A stretch of DNA of 64,000 nucleotides from Guadua angustifolia (Eukaryota; Streptophyta; Magnoliopsida; Poales; Poaceae), in the NCBI GenBank assembly GCA_036346375.1, contig JAYEVE010000391.1:1-64000 (forward strand), in the 5' to 3' direction. The notes below the pieces were generated by a model. That model did not search any database, was not told where the DNA came from, and saw only the letters and a list, made by a program, of their open reading frames with translations. A program made the position numbers and the translations under genes. Below, one piece after another: positions 1-12,256 of this stretch. Positions within the stretch are counted from its first letter, which is position 1, and every line of letters starts with the position of its first letter.

Positions 1-911
1 CCCGGCACCAACCCGTGGCGGCGAACATCGCCAACGGCGATCACAACCGCCGCCGGCGTCGGTCCGTGGCGCCCGGCCGGCGAGTGGCGAGCCGCGCCCT
101 ACTCGCCCGCGCCCAGCCACGTGGTTGCACCGCGATAAGGCGGCGTCAGACGGCGCCGACGGCCGCCGATTCGCGTGGCGCCCGGGCAGTGGCGAAAACG
201 CCTGCTTTCGCCCGGCGCCCGATCACGTGGCGGGTGGCGGCGATTGGCGAGCATACTGCTTTCGCCGCCAAAACAGAAAAGGTAAGCGCCGGTAACCGCC
301 TCGAAAGGCTCCCTTCGCCGCCATCACCGTGTCGAAGCAGCGAGGCTGCCATAGCGAGCTTACTCGATTCTGAGGGTTTTACGCAACAAGCCCATTCCTC
401 TGCGCCTCTCACCTACTGTCATAAGGGGTCCCATCCGTGAATGAGGGCAAGAACGCAGCGTAGGCATTTGCATTTGGAGGAGCAGGACAACACGAGAGAA
501 GCATTAAATGTATTTAGATCAAGCATGATGACCCTCCTTGTACCTACCGTTTGCTTTGGCCTATATAAGGGCCCTCGGGTGCATGGGGAAGGGGATCGGA
601 TCCTAGATCGGTCGACCAAGCAATACTAGAAAGCTAGCGGATCGCTTGTAACTCGAGAACTTCTGTCTTTGGTTCGATACACCCCATAAGAAATTTTGGG
701 GCGTAAGGTTATTACCCTTCTCACAAGGGGCTGAACACAGGTAAAAAATCACTTGTTCTTCTAGTTAAATGGCAGAAACCCTCATGGCAGAGAGTCCTCT
801 AGGGTTTAGCCCCTCGATTAGCCCGACCCGCGAAAGCAGCCTCCCTCTAGAAACAAAACCCGATGCACGTAGATCACGGGCACTGTCACAGTGGAATCTG
901 CAAGCAAGCTG
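1..911 (+). mobile_element. Ty3/gypsy-type LTR fragment (U3-R-U5 like)
   Basis: GC-rich sequence is followed by a TATA-like box (ctatataagg at 561-570) and then by a stretch at about 690-750 with a 'ggcgtaaggttattaccc' motif, of the kind seen in the R/U5 part of grass gypsy LTRs. No coding domain is recognisable. The 141-residue open frame at 15-440 is low-complexity and Arg/Ala-rich, and is probably not a gene. The left end lies outside the window. The right end abuts the minus-strand LTR at about 912. Lineage is not assigned. Confidence 0.4.
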
Positions 912-3900
912 CTGTAATCCTCGAGCAATGTCCAATCTAGTGGACACGGCTATTCGAATAGTTTTACACTCTGCGAGAGGTTGTACACTTTACCCACAGA
1001 TATAATCAACTCATCCGTCGGTAGTGAATCGCCATACAAGAGTATGCGAATGGCGATCATAACAAAGCTTTTAGAAACTTCTATCTCAACCTAGGAACCT
1101 CTCAGAGTTGCCTTCACTATCACTTCCCTCGCTTTCGAGGCGAAGTATAGGACCGACAAACACCGTTGGATAGGGTACCAAGCATGGCCTGGTCGCTCCC
1201 CCATCTGATCACCCCACGGATGGCGCCACGGAAGGTATCAAGGTGAGATATCGAGAATCCTACTAAACTAGGTCTTCCCATTCGGACATGTGGTTGTCAC
1301 AGTGACTCGAGGTCAAAGGCTTGCAAGGTGAAGTCCTTAATTGACGAGGCAAGACATCCTTCTCTCAAAATTGGCGCCTGACCCTCACAACCTCAACCCA
1401 CCCAAATGCCACGATGGCCCACAGCATAAAACCACTTGCCACTTGCCCAGTCTAAATCCTTTATCACCCCGATTGATTATTACGCAACACAATGCCAACA
1501 ACAACTCAACATCCATGTAGAACCACCTTTGGTTCCACATATCAACATCATCGTGTGGCAACCACGTCACACCATTCACAAACACATTTCATAATCCATT
1601 AATCATTATTATCCTTTTATTTTCAAAAGACATGAGTTGCGTGGCATGGCTAAAAGCAATTATACTGCGATCTAACCAACCCCGTTGGTAAGTATTAACA
1701 ACCAACTATTAATCAACCATCTTAGGGTGACAAATGAATTCTGACATACAAATAATCATGGCAAGGTGATATTAGCAATTGGGTTGAATATCTAATCCCA
1801 AATTAATTTAAATCATTTTAATCTTGAACTAGCATGCAATAATTTGAATCAAAGTAAATTTGTAAAACTAGAACAATATGATCAAAGCACAACTTGCTGG
1901 CCCTTGCGATTTTATTATTCTTTACTCTTTATCTTCGATCGTTGATCCTCGATCTTCAATCTTTACTTCCTTGATCTTCAACTTCTTTGAATGACTTAGG
2001 ACAACGTGTCTAACGATAAAGAAACACAAATACAACACAACTCAAAAGCAAATCAAGTAAACTCCAAATTAGAGCGAATAACATTGGGCTGCTTGGCTTA
2101 GATGAAATTAGGAACTTGAATGGATTAGGTCAATGATTAGACAAAAGAAGCGGCTTTAGGAAAATACCGCAGAAGATAAAGATTAATAGCGGGAAAGAAG
2201 GAATAGTATTAGAAGAATATTTCCTTTGAAGTTGCTATCTTGATTAGGCGAACAATGACATATGGCTCTCGATCCATAGACCGGTCCATAAAAATATGTT
2301 AGTTCATGATAAACTAAGCTAATGCTAAAGTTGACTTTAGATTGACTAAGTAGATACACAATCAAACAAAAGAAAGATAACACGATAGATTAGATATGGC
2401 TCAAAGATATGACACATGGTCAATGGTCTAGCGACCAAGTCCACGAATGAATTCTGGGTTAATGGCAGATTAGATTTTCAGGGACAAGACAAGGACGGAT
2501 GGGATCGACATTCAGTGCGATCCGATCTGGGGTTCAGTCATACATCGATGAAAAGGCTCGATGATGACAAAACAGCGATGATAAGAAGACGGGGCTAAAC
2601 TCAAGGTGATAGGGCTAGATCACATCAAGGCAATAGAAAAGATAAAGACATCACATTAGGGCTTTCACTTGCATGCACCTATGCGATGGCAGCGATATAA
2701 TGAGAGCAAAGCGTTAACAGCGGGACGTTAACAGCGAAGCGTTAGCGATGAAGCGTTTAGCGGCGGAGCGTTAGCGATGGGCGTCAGCGGCGAAGCGTTA
2801 ACGGCAGGCGTTAGCGATGGGCGTTAGCGGCGGGCGTTGCGACGAGCGTTGCGATGGGCGTTAGGCGTAGCGTTAGCGGCGGAGCGTTAACGGCGAAGGT
2901 GAAGCGTTAGCGAATACTTATAAAATTACAAGGTGGTGACCATCGACTGACAGATAGGGCAGCGAGGTCACGACATGGCAACTTCATAGCAAATTTGTGC
3001 TGGCGAATCGTCTTCGAAGCGATTGACCGCATAAAGCAGACAGCGATTTAAATAACCGAAACTAAAATAAATTCTAAAATTATAAAATTTATCACGGGCA
3101 TGAAGGTATTGAATTTAGATGAATTTAGAAATTTGAATCACTCCATTCGAGTTCGGATGGAGAGAACAGATCAAACGAAGTTTGACTGGAAAAAAATCGA
3201 AAATAAGAAATTGCACTGTAGCATCGCTACAGTGCTTCGTTCTTCTGTTTCCTGGCTGTTTTTTTCAGAGCTCCATTAGAGGTTTCTTGCACACAAAATA
3301 CCGGAGTTAGAGGGCATGGCAGCGCAAGGAAGTGACAATATAGAACGAGGGACGACGACGCGGTGCCGGGCATGTGACGGAGCGGCGAACGGAGGACAGG
3401 AGCGGCACCGACGGCGCTCGGGCGGCAACCGGTGTGGCGGCGCGGTGCTCCGGCGAGGGAGCGGCATGGGGAGCCGGCCAGGGGGGTGCAGAAGGGTGCG
3501 GCGACGTGAGGATGCTTGCTGGAAGCAGTCGGACAGGGCCGGGATGGCGCGGAAGGCGGTGCGGCGGCGGCGGTCGGCACATAGGCGGCGCATGGCGGCG
3601 GCGTACTCCGGCAGCAGGGAAGGGCGGCCAAGGGGTGGGATGTGGGCGGCAAGGTGAGGGATGCTCGTGGGCATGTCGGCCGACCACGGGGAGGCCTAGG
3701 GCAGCGGCGCCATGGACAACCGGAGCGACCAAAAACGGCCCGAATGGCATGGCGGCCAAAAACACAATAGAACGTGAAATTTCTCAAAACTAGCGAGAGC
3801 ACGGCGTAGATCAAGGTCATACTAGGCTACATCTAAAAGGAATTTGATTGGGGATTACCGGTTTGGGAGAAATCGACGACGAACGGAACTCGACTTGGCG

Positions 3901-5227
3901 ACGAACGAACGCAAGTTCCCGGAGCAATTCTTGACGAAACCTGAATTTTCTTGAGGGGTTATGATCTACATACTAATGCGCACAACATGACGCGAACGGA
4001 ATTCAATTTGCCTTATCGGATCAAAAGATGACACGGCGATGTCAACGGAGGACGTCCGGCGATCGTTTCTTCGATTTTTGGGAGGGCAATCGTTCTAGAA
4101 ATGGAGGGCAAGTGTGAGCACCGTGTTGAGGAGACTGAAACGCTCATTTTGGGTGGTCACACGCGATGAGGGGATGAGAAACGAAAGAGTTATGGCTCAA
4201 ACAAGAAACGGCAAAGAAGTGCTTGCAGATTTCGTTTCACTTGATTTCAGTGGGGGAAACTGCAGGAGAATTGAAGCCCTTAACTAGACCGTCGATTTGC
4301 GACTGACCTCACTCAATTTAGTTGAGAATTTCAAAAGTTATGAGCATTTGAAGTTTGGGCTGCAAATGGGGCTGGAACGTGAACAGTCACACGGCTGGAG
4401 GTTGAAGATGAACAGTGCTGGACACGTGTCGCTTTCTCATTGGTTGGAAGAAATGAAGAGACAAAAGCATGAGAAATAAAATAGCAAAAATGATCTAAAA
4501 ATCTTGGAAAAATTTATAAAAATACTAGAGATTATTTGAAACCCAATAAAATTGGTTTCACTGAATTTTGATGAGTTTTGGAATTTAGAAAATTCCGAGA
4601 CGAATATATTGGATTTAACGAAAGACCGCGAGAGATAAAATACCAGAGAGATTCTATCAATCTTAGAAAAATTCTCAAAATCATTATAGAATATTTGAAA
4701 CCTAATTCTATAAATTTTGATATTTTTGGAGTATTTTGGAACTCGGGTGAAATTCGAATAAGGGCCAAAATTGAAATTTTGACTTCAGGAGCGATAAAGG
4801 ATTGAACTCTAATTTCAGAAGGATATGGATGCCAGTTAATTAGAATAATGAGGAAAATCGAAATTTTGAATTCAAATGGGATTTCAATGGAAAGGCTTGA
4901 ATTGGAATTTGGTTCTAGAATTGCTTAGAACCATTAATAACTTTCGAATTAAAAATCCAAATAAAAATCCAATTAACATCCAAATATTTAAATTAATAAT
5001 TTTAATTAATTTTTAGCAAATCTCAAATTTAGGAAATTCCACGAGATACCAAGGACCTTTGTAAAAACTAAATTTTAAATTACTTGAGATAAACAAAAGG
5101 CACATTAAATTGTTTTAGATTTAGAAAATTCTAGATTAAGCTTCTTTAATGAATTAAAATCAATAGAAATTTTTGGAAAGCTAATTTAAATATAAATTTT
5201 TGAAAACCCAAATTTTGGGATGTTACA
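912..5227 (-). mobile_element. Long gypsy-type LTR, copy A (minus orientation, truncated)
   Basis: Read on the minus strand it begins TGTAACATCCCAAAATTTGG at 5227, the same start as the solo LTR at 30671. It aligns along most of its length with the LTR at 6381-11537; shared blocks include 912-1020 with 7040-7140 and 1480-2680 with 7630-8800. Similarity stops near 912, so the distal 3' end (about 650 bp in copy B) is missing. Open frames inside, including a 197-residue one at 3227-3820, are GC-rich artefacts without domains. The unit is over 4.3 kb, very long for an LTR. No internal region or polymerase is attached. Confidence 0.7.
2690..2915. repeat. GCGTTA-type minisatellite inside LTR copy A
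   Basis: About a dozen degenerate 14-17 bp units built on 'gcgttagcggcgaa' or 'gcgttaacgatggg' follow each other. The same type of array is present at 8850-9045 in copy B, so it belongs to the LTR and not to this site. Unit order and number differ between the copies. Confidence 0.75.
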
Positions 5228-6380
5228 GAAGGTCTCGGTTGATGTTATGCCTAGCGTCTTCTCCTCGTCGAAGCTCTACTTTGTGGCGGCTTCTGGCCGT
5301 ATTATTCTTAAGCGGCTTGTGGTGACTCGCGAGTCTGAGATAGCTCCTCTGGTCTCGCTTGAGCTGCCGCCACAACCATGGCCTGAACTTGGGCTACGAT
5401 CGGAGCGGCAGGACTATCAGGACCAAGCAATAGTCCTAAAGTATCAAGGAGCATCTTGGAGGCGACGATATTCTGCAAAGGTGTTTGAAAAACCGATTGG
5501 TTCCCCATTTTTTACTGTAAAATTTCTTCATTGACATTGCGTCCGCTGTGCTAGAGGAGTCTCGCGCGGCCTTCTTGATGATGACGCTCTTCTTCTGCAG
5601 CGTTCGCGCATCATACATTGCGGAGATTCATCTTGATTCTTCGATCACGAAGACACGTGAAAACTCAGAAATCTTAGCCTCATCTTACGAATCGGCGGGA
5701 CAAGAGGATGAAATCTTGACCTTTAAGTCCGAGTGGTTTTCAGCGTACTTCATCACTCGAGGTTTGCCAGCGGCTAGCTCCGGCTCGGGGACGGGTTGAG
5801 AACTTTGGCTTACGTCCGAGGACGGATGGCCATGCATTCCCGACCCAGAGTGGTTGTCTGTTGAGGAACCTCGAAATTACCTCAGTTAGGCTGATCCAAA
5901 TCCGAAAGGAGAGATGACCAAAATCGTCGGCGATGAAATCCGGACTTCGAAGCGAAATGCAGGTAGGCGAAGGTGGCCATATTTTCTTTGAAGATCGCCA
6001 TCGAATTTCTGGGATCGATCTAAGCGTAGCCCTACTGCGCCATGCTGGCGGCGTTTATTCACTGAGCAATAATAAAAAGGGGCTAAATGGCTGGATCCAA
6101 ACTTCGATGGTAGCACAAGACACACGATGTATCTGAGTTAGGGCTCCATGGCGAGATAATACCCTAGTCACGTGCTCTGCGGGATTATGATTGGCTAGCT
6201 ATTCGTTGATGATGTTGTTGTCTCGAGGTTCCCCCTCCTTTATATAGCGAGAAGGGCGGTTACAATATGGAATCCACTCGGATCTGAGATGGGTTGCACC
6301 TTCATATCTATCCCGACTCTATATTAGTTTGGATTACAATCATCCCTTGCCTATCTGACTCGGTTTCCTTGGCTAGGATT
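5228..6380 (-). mobile_element. Gypsy element fragment: LTR 3' part and leader/gag-like remnant, minus strand
   Basis: On the minus strand a TATA-like box (ctatataaagg, about 6236-6248) is followed by an R/U5-like segment and then by short open frames. One at 5308-5508 (66 codons) is Gln/Ala/Pro-rich and could be the start of a gag leader. No reverse transcriptase is present. It appears to be the downstream half of a gypsy LTR whose upstream half lies at 11538-11640. The two halves are separated by LTR copy B, and the right side is cut by LTR copy A. Family assignment is tentative. Confidence 0.4.
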
Positions 6381-7481
6381 TGTCACGATAGCCCAGTTAT
6401 CGGGACGAATTCATAATCTGGAAACCCTCTGTGTTTGAGCACTAGTCCGAGATCGATAGCTAGTGCCCGGTTAACAAAGATGAATATCACAATCATACAC
6501 AAGCGGAATAATAAATAAAGAATTCATCTTTTAATATAACATGTTGAACAACCTTAAGGTCAACTTACAATTGTGAAGCATATATGGCTTCAACTCGAGT
6601 AAAAGCGAATAGCGGCGGAGCGAAGAAGCGTCGGTGAATCCCATCAAAATACCACGGGCATTTGACAAGGTTCAACTCCTAGATATTAGCCTTCTTGAGA
6701 ACTTCTCCTTCTTGAAGACAAAGACTTCTCCTCAACTGGTGATGTTTTGTTAAAAGCAAGGGTGAGTACACAACCGTACTCAACAAGTCATGCCTGCAGA
6801 ATGCGGTTCTATTACTACATGCATGGCTTATTCCAAAGGAATGGCTGAATGGTTCTTTTGCAATAAAGCGGCATTCACAAATAATCATAATAGATAAGCG
6901 ATAAAACAAATAATACCCATAATAAATTTCATAATCATTCTCAAGTAAAACATTTCTCATCCTTAACCAATTTCCATATCACATTGTCCACATTCCCAAC
7001 CTCATTTTATTTTCAAAACTCTACCCCTTATTTGTAATCCCGAGCAATGTCAATCAGCGGACTCGGCTATTGAATAGTTTTACACTCTGCGAGAGGTTGT
7101 ACACTTTACCTACAAGATACAATCAACTCATCACGTCGGTAGTGAATCGCCATCATGAGTATGCGAATGGCGATCATAACAAAGCCTTTTAGAAACTTCT
7201 ATCTCAACCTAGGAACCTCTCGGGTTGCCTTCACTATCACTTCCCTCGCTCGGGCGAAGTATAGGACCGACAAACATCGTTGGATAGGGTACCAAGCCGC
7301 ATGACTGCATCGCTCCCCATCTGATCACCCCTACGTGTGATCGCCACCCCGAGTATCAAAGGTGAGATATCGAATCCTACTAAACTAGGTCATCCCATAC
7401 AGGACATGTGGTTGTACGAGTGACTCAGTTCAAAGGCTTGCAAGGTTAAGTCCGTAGGGTGACCAAGGCAAGACTACCCCG

Positions 7482-7552
7482 AATAATTCACCAACAATAC
7501 CATCACATAATTCACCAATAATACCATCACATAATTCACCAACAACACCGCC
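7482..7552. repeat. 24-bp tandem repeat, about 2.8 copies, in LTR copy B
   Basis: The unit 'aattcaccaacaataccatc' plus four further bases is repeated nearly exactly. The equivalent position in LTR copy A lacks the array, so it arose after the copies diverged. Confidence 0.7.
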
Positions 7553-8849
7553 AAATACCAGAGTGACATATCCAATGCCACTCTTGCCACTTGCCTTGGT
7601 CTAAAATATTTTACCACCCCAGTTGATTATTGCGCAACACAATGCCAACAACAACTCAAAATCCATGTAGAACCATACTAGTTCCACATATCAACATCAT
7701 CGTGTGGCAACACGTCACACCATTTCACAAACACATTTCATAATCCATTAATCAGTATTATCCTTTTATTTTCAAAAGACATGAGTTGCGAGGCATGGCT
7801 AAGCAATTATACCCGGTCTAACCAACCCACGTTGGCAAGTAATAGCAACCAACTAATAATCAACCATCTTAGGGTGACAAATGAATTATGGCATACAAAT
7901 AATCATGGCAAGGTGATATTAGCAATTGGGTTGAATATCTAATCCCAAATTAATTTAAATCATTTTAATCTTGAACTAGCATGCAATAATTTGAATCAAA
8001 GTAAATTTGGAAAACTAGGAGCAATATGATCAAAGCACGACTTGCACGGCACTTGCTATAAGCCGCTCTTTACTCTTTATCTTTATTCCTTGATCCTCGA
8101 TCTTCAATCTCCGCTTGCTTGCTTCTCGGCTCCTTGACGACTTCCAACAATCGTCTAACGATAAACAAACACAAATACAACAAAACTCAAAAAGCAAATC
8201 AAATAAACTCCAAATTAAAACGAATAGCATTGGGCACAACGGCTTAGATGAAATTAGAAACTTGAATGGATTAGGTCGATGATTAGACAAAAAGAAGCGG
8301 CTTTGAAAAATACACCGAAGAGAAAGATTAATAACTGGGAAGGAAGGAATAATATTCCGAAGAATATTTCCTTTGAAGCTGTTATCTTGATTAGATAGCC
8401 AATGACATGTGGACTCTCGATTTATAGACCGGGTCCACGATGATACGTTAGTTCGCCATGAACTAAACAGATGCTCAAGGTTGACTTTTGTTGATTGAAC
8501 GGCACAGTCAACCAAAAGAAAGATAGACTGATAGACTAGGTCTGGCACAAGAATATGACATATGGCTAATGGTCTATCGACCAAGACCACGAATGAATTC
8601 TAGGTTAATGGCAGATTAGACTTTCAAGGATAAGATAAGGACGGATGGAATCAACATCCACTACGGTTCGATCTAGAGGTTAGTCCTACATCGAGGGCGG
8701 AACTTCGGCAACGACAGCGGTGATAGCGAGAATACAAGGCTAAACTCAGCGTGATGGGTTAGATCACAATAAGGTGATAGAAAAGGTAAGGACATCACAT
8801 TAGGGCTTCCACTTGCATGCACCCATACAATGGCAATGCGATGATGAGA

Positions 8850-9045
8850 GAAAAGCGTTAACGGCGGGGCGTTAACATTTAAAGCGTTAACAATGGGCGT
8901 TAGCGGCGAAATGTTAATGATGAAGCGTTAACGGCGAAGCGTTAGCGATAGAATATTAGCGGCTGGCGTTTCGTAAAGCGTTAACGATGGGCGTTAGCGA
9001 TGAAATGTTAGCGGTGGGCGTTAACGGCGAAGGTGAAGCGATAAT
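8850..9045. repeat. GCGTTA-type minisatellite inside LTR copy B
   Basis: Degenerate units of the form gcgttaacggcgaagc occur in tandem, homologous to the array at 2690-2915. The unit sequences are partly decayed (atgttaatgatgaa, atattagcggctgg). Confidence 0.7.
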
Positions 9046-11537
9046 GTAACACTTATGAAATTACAAGTTGGTGACCATCGGTTGAAAGATAGGCGGCGAG
9101 GTCATAACATGGCTCCATGAAACTCGGCTTTCACATGTACATACGCATGTAGCGGTTGAGGCAAGCGGTTAAGATGGCATGTCATGCGGCGGCGATTGGG
9201 TGACAACAACGAAATAACATGGCTCTGGACAGCAAGGTATACTTGCCATGGCGACATGGCAAAAGAGACGGCTAAAACCGACAACACGAGAAAAAGGTGA
9301 GATCGGCGACTAATCTTTTGGTAACGGCTTTAACAACGAACAGAGGCTAACGGAACTTCATAGATGGACAAAACAGAGATATTACCACCTACTGGACATG
9401 GTGACACGGTCACAAAAGGCTAGGATAATTGGCGGCACAAGGCGGCGGCGGCGGCAAAAGCGGCGGCAGCGAATAAAAATAATTTCGGTGAGCGCAGCAG
9501 CAAAGGAAAATGTCTACGCAGAGAAGCATGGCGAATACGAACTCAATGATATTTCGGTTTGGCGGCGACCCACGGATTGATCACAAAGCTGCCGATTAAC
9601 GGCTCCGAGCTAATAGATCAAGCGATCATAACTATTAAAGTACTGCACGAAACCTAACCAAATTTTACAGAGAGCTATCTGAGAATATTTGGCACAAAGT
9701 GGCGTGAGCGGATATGAGTTTTACTTTCGGATCAGCAGGAACACACGGATTTAAGATTTCTGCTGTATGCACTAACAGCATCGATTGAGAAAAGAATTTT
9801 CTGCACAGAATCACAAGGTCAAAACCGTGGGTTAGGGTGAGCACCATGTAGAGGACATCAAAGGGAGTCTACCATAAATATTTTACGGCCAAACTCGCAA
9901 AAACGAGGGAGAACGGGCTCCGGCAAGATTTGATCTTTGGGCGGCCATAGCTTTTGATCCAGTGGATGAAATTGCACCAAATTTGGATAGAAGACAGAGG
10001 GTACCTTGAGACACGACGTGACGTAGACAGATCTTGAAAAGAGTCGACGAGTTGACGGGGAACGCGACGCCAAAACAGATCGACGTGGGGGCGGCGCTCG
10101 GGGCGATGCGGCGGCGCGGCTGCTCTGTTTGGAATCCTCCAAAACTATTTCACAGGGGTGTTGCAAACATTATGGGGGTGCTCCATAAGAAATTTGAGGA
10201 TGAACGGAGTTCGGGAGCGCCCGATAGAGCTCGCCGAAATTCTCACCGGAGTTGGGAAAGAAGGCTTGCCGAGGGAGATCTGTTACGATTCTGATGTTGA
10301 TTTTTGAGTATGATGTGAGGAATGATGAGAGGAGTCTAGGGTTCAATTTTCAGCTACAAAGGAGCGGTGGATCAATGGCAAAAGCTCGCCGGAGTTGCGA
10401 AAGAAATCGGTGGCCGAAGGTTCTCCGTTAGTTATTTTCAAACTCTGATTTTACTGGAGGTAGAGGACAGCAAGAGGAAGCTCTGGTAAAAATTTCAGAT
10501 CAAAATAAGGTCGGGAGTGACCAGGAGAGCTCGTCGAACTTTTCACCGGAGTTGATAAGAATGGCTCACAGGAGATCCAGAACTCCGATGGGAAAAATTC
10601 AAATTGGTTTGTAAAGAGAACGCATGTGAGAATCTGTGGTTCCATTTATACGGCGATCGGACCAGCGGATCGTTGGAAAACGCTCGCCAAAGTTATAACT
10701 GGAAACTGCCGGAATTACTCTAGCGTTACTGTTTATTTAATCCGAATTAACCAATAAAATCAAAATAAATAGCAAACGACGGTTCAAAAATCCGGGAAAA
10801 ATCTGGAACGTCACTCACAGCCTTGGTAACATAAATAAAATATTATTACATAAAATAATAATTTTATTCGTGTACAGTAAATACTTTAATAGTGTTTTTA
10901 ATATCTTTTTAATTTAAAAAATACTAAAACAACCCCAAAAATTCTAATAAAATTCAGGGAGTTTAATTAGGACATTTTGAGATCAACTAAAATATTTTGG
11001 TACCACCAAATATTTTATTTTATATCAACATATATTTTTATGTTGTTAAAGCTTTGAAATGCTTTAGAAAATATATAATTTGAAAATTGTAGGAAATTTC
11101 GTATAAATTCCTTAAGTTTATTTATATTAAATAAGATAGTTTTAGCAAAACCAAATCTTTTATTTTGTCTCCAAATTATATTTTTAATTGATGAAACTTT
11201 TGGAAAGGTTTTGAAATGGAATTTGGATATAGAATTGCCGAACAATTAATAGTTCGAATTAAAAATCCAAATAAAAATCCAATTAACATCAAAATGTTTA
11301 ATTTAATAATTTTAATTAATTTTTAGAAAATCTCAAATTTAGAAAAATTCACTGAGATACAAAGAACAACGTAAAACTAAATTTTAAATTACTTGATGCA
11401 CACAAAAGGCACATTAAATTGTTTTGGATTTAGAAAATTATAAATTAAGCTTCTTTAATCAAATAAGATTGTTTTTAAATTTTTGGAAAGCTAATTTAAA
11501 TATAAATTTTTGAAAACCCAAATTTTGGAATGTTACA

Positions 11538-11640
11538 CGAGTATACCTCCGGCCTTCCGTAATCGGCCTGGCCTAGTTTCGTCTGGTTGGGCCTCGCAGG
11601 TTTGCCTTGTGGCCCCCCTGGGGTATATATCCCCCACACT
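11538..11640 (-). mobile_element. Gypsy LTR 5' end fragment, minus strand
   Basis: On the minus strand this reads TGTGGGGGATATATACCCC from 11640, which looks like the start of a grass gypsy LTR. It runs into LTR copy B at 11537 and probably continues at 6380. The continuation is inferred from the general resemblance of the two flanks, since no 5-bp duplication joins them. Confidence 0.4.
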
Positions 11641-11663
11641 CTCCCCTACCGTTCTCCTCTAAA

Positions 11664-12137
11664 GTCATATTTGGATCCATTAGTACTAACAGTTAGTTAC
11701 TAAAATTAGCTGAAATAAATCAAAACAGGCCAGCTAATAGTTAGCCAACAATTCAGCTAATAGTTATCTCATTAGCTAGTTCTCCCCTGCTATTTTCAGC
11801 TAATGGATGGTCAAAAAACCAATTTGCCCTTGGCCCCTCCACCGCGATATAGTAGCCAAAAAAGATGCAAACAATCCAGCTAATAGTTATCTCATTAGCT
11901 AGTTCTTTCAGTTAATGGATGGTCAAAAGACCAATTTGCCTTTGGCCCCTCCACCGCAGTATAGTAGCCAAAAAAGATGCAAACATCTAATTAATGTAAG
12001 GGTACAATGGACATTTATACCTATAACCAAATTTTCAACCACATATTAGTTAGTAGATCCAAACAATCATCAGCTAATAGTTAGCCAGCTATTATCTATT
12101 AGCCAGCTAACTATTAGAGCTAATGGATCCAAACATG
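11664..12137. mobile_element. MITE, hAT-like (474 bp)
   Basis: Imperfect terminal inverted repeats (catatttggatccattag on the left, ctaatggatccaaacatg on the right) are flanked by a 7-bp direct repeat CTCTAAA at 11657-11663 and 12138-12144. The duplication length and the 'TTTGGATCC' ends fit the hAT class. No coding capacity. The centre carries a tandem duplication, listed separately. Confidence 0.75.
11746..11986. repeat. Internal tandem duplication of the MITE
   Basis: A 114-127 bp segment starting 'cagctaatagttatctc' and ending 'aaaaaagatgcaaaca' occurs twice in tandem at about 11748-11873 and 11875-11986. The first copy has a roughly 12-base insertion. Confidence 0.7.
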
Positions 12138-12256
12138 CTCTAAACACACACAGAGACCAAACAGAGCACAGAGAGATACTACTAAATGACTAATTTGAAC
12201 GAAACGACATAGGACCTTGTAGTCATCTTTGAATCGATGAACTTACCTTTCCAAGA

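Larger units (their letters stand above)
6381..11537 (-). mobile_element. Long gypsy-type LTR, copy B (minus orientation)
   Basis: Its minus-strand start is TGTAACATTCCAAAATTTGG at 11537. The other end is TGTCACGATAGCCC at 6381 on the plus strand, giving TG...CA ends. At about 5.16 kb it is the longest LTR in the window. It shares the 912-5227 sequence and, more distantly, the 30671-34051 solo LTR (for example the ctattcgaatag/acactctgcgaga block at 7060-7100). The 5-bp flanks (ggatt at 6376-6380 and cgagt at 11538-11542) do not match, so a simple solo-LTR insertion is not proven. The 186-codon minus frame at 8030-8590 has no domain and lies in LTR sequence. Confidence 0.7.

Noticed and set aside
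15..440. 141-codon open frame at the window start
   Set aside because: Arg/Ala-rich composition driven by GC-rich LTR sequence; no domain and an equally long frame on the other strand.
3227..3820. 197-codon minus-strand open frame, with overlapping frames on both strands
   Set aside because: Lies in LTR copy A; Pro/Arg/Ala-rich in all frames, as expected from GC-rich non-coding sequence.
7482..7552. Spaced short repeats resembling a CRISPR array
   Set aside because: Plain 24-bp tandem repeat without spacers in a plant LTR.
8030..8590. 186-codon minus-strand open frame in LTR copy B
   Set aside because: The homologous part of copy A (about 1900-2600) is not open and no domain is seen.
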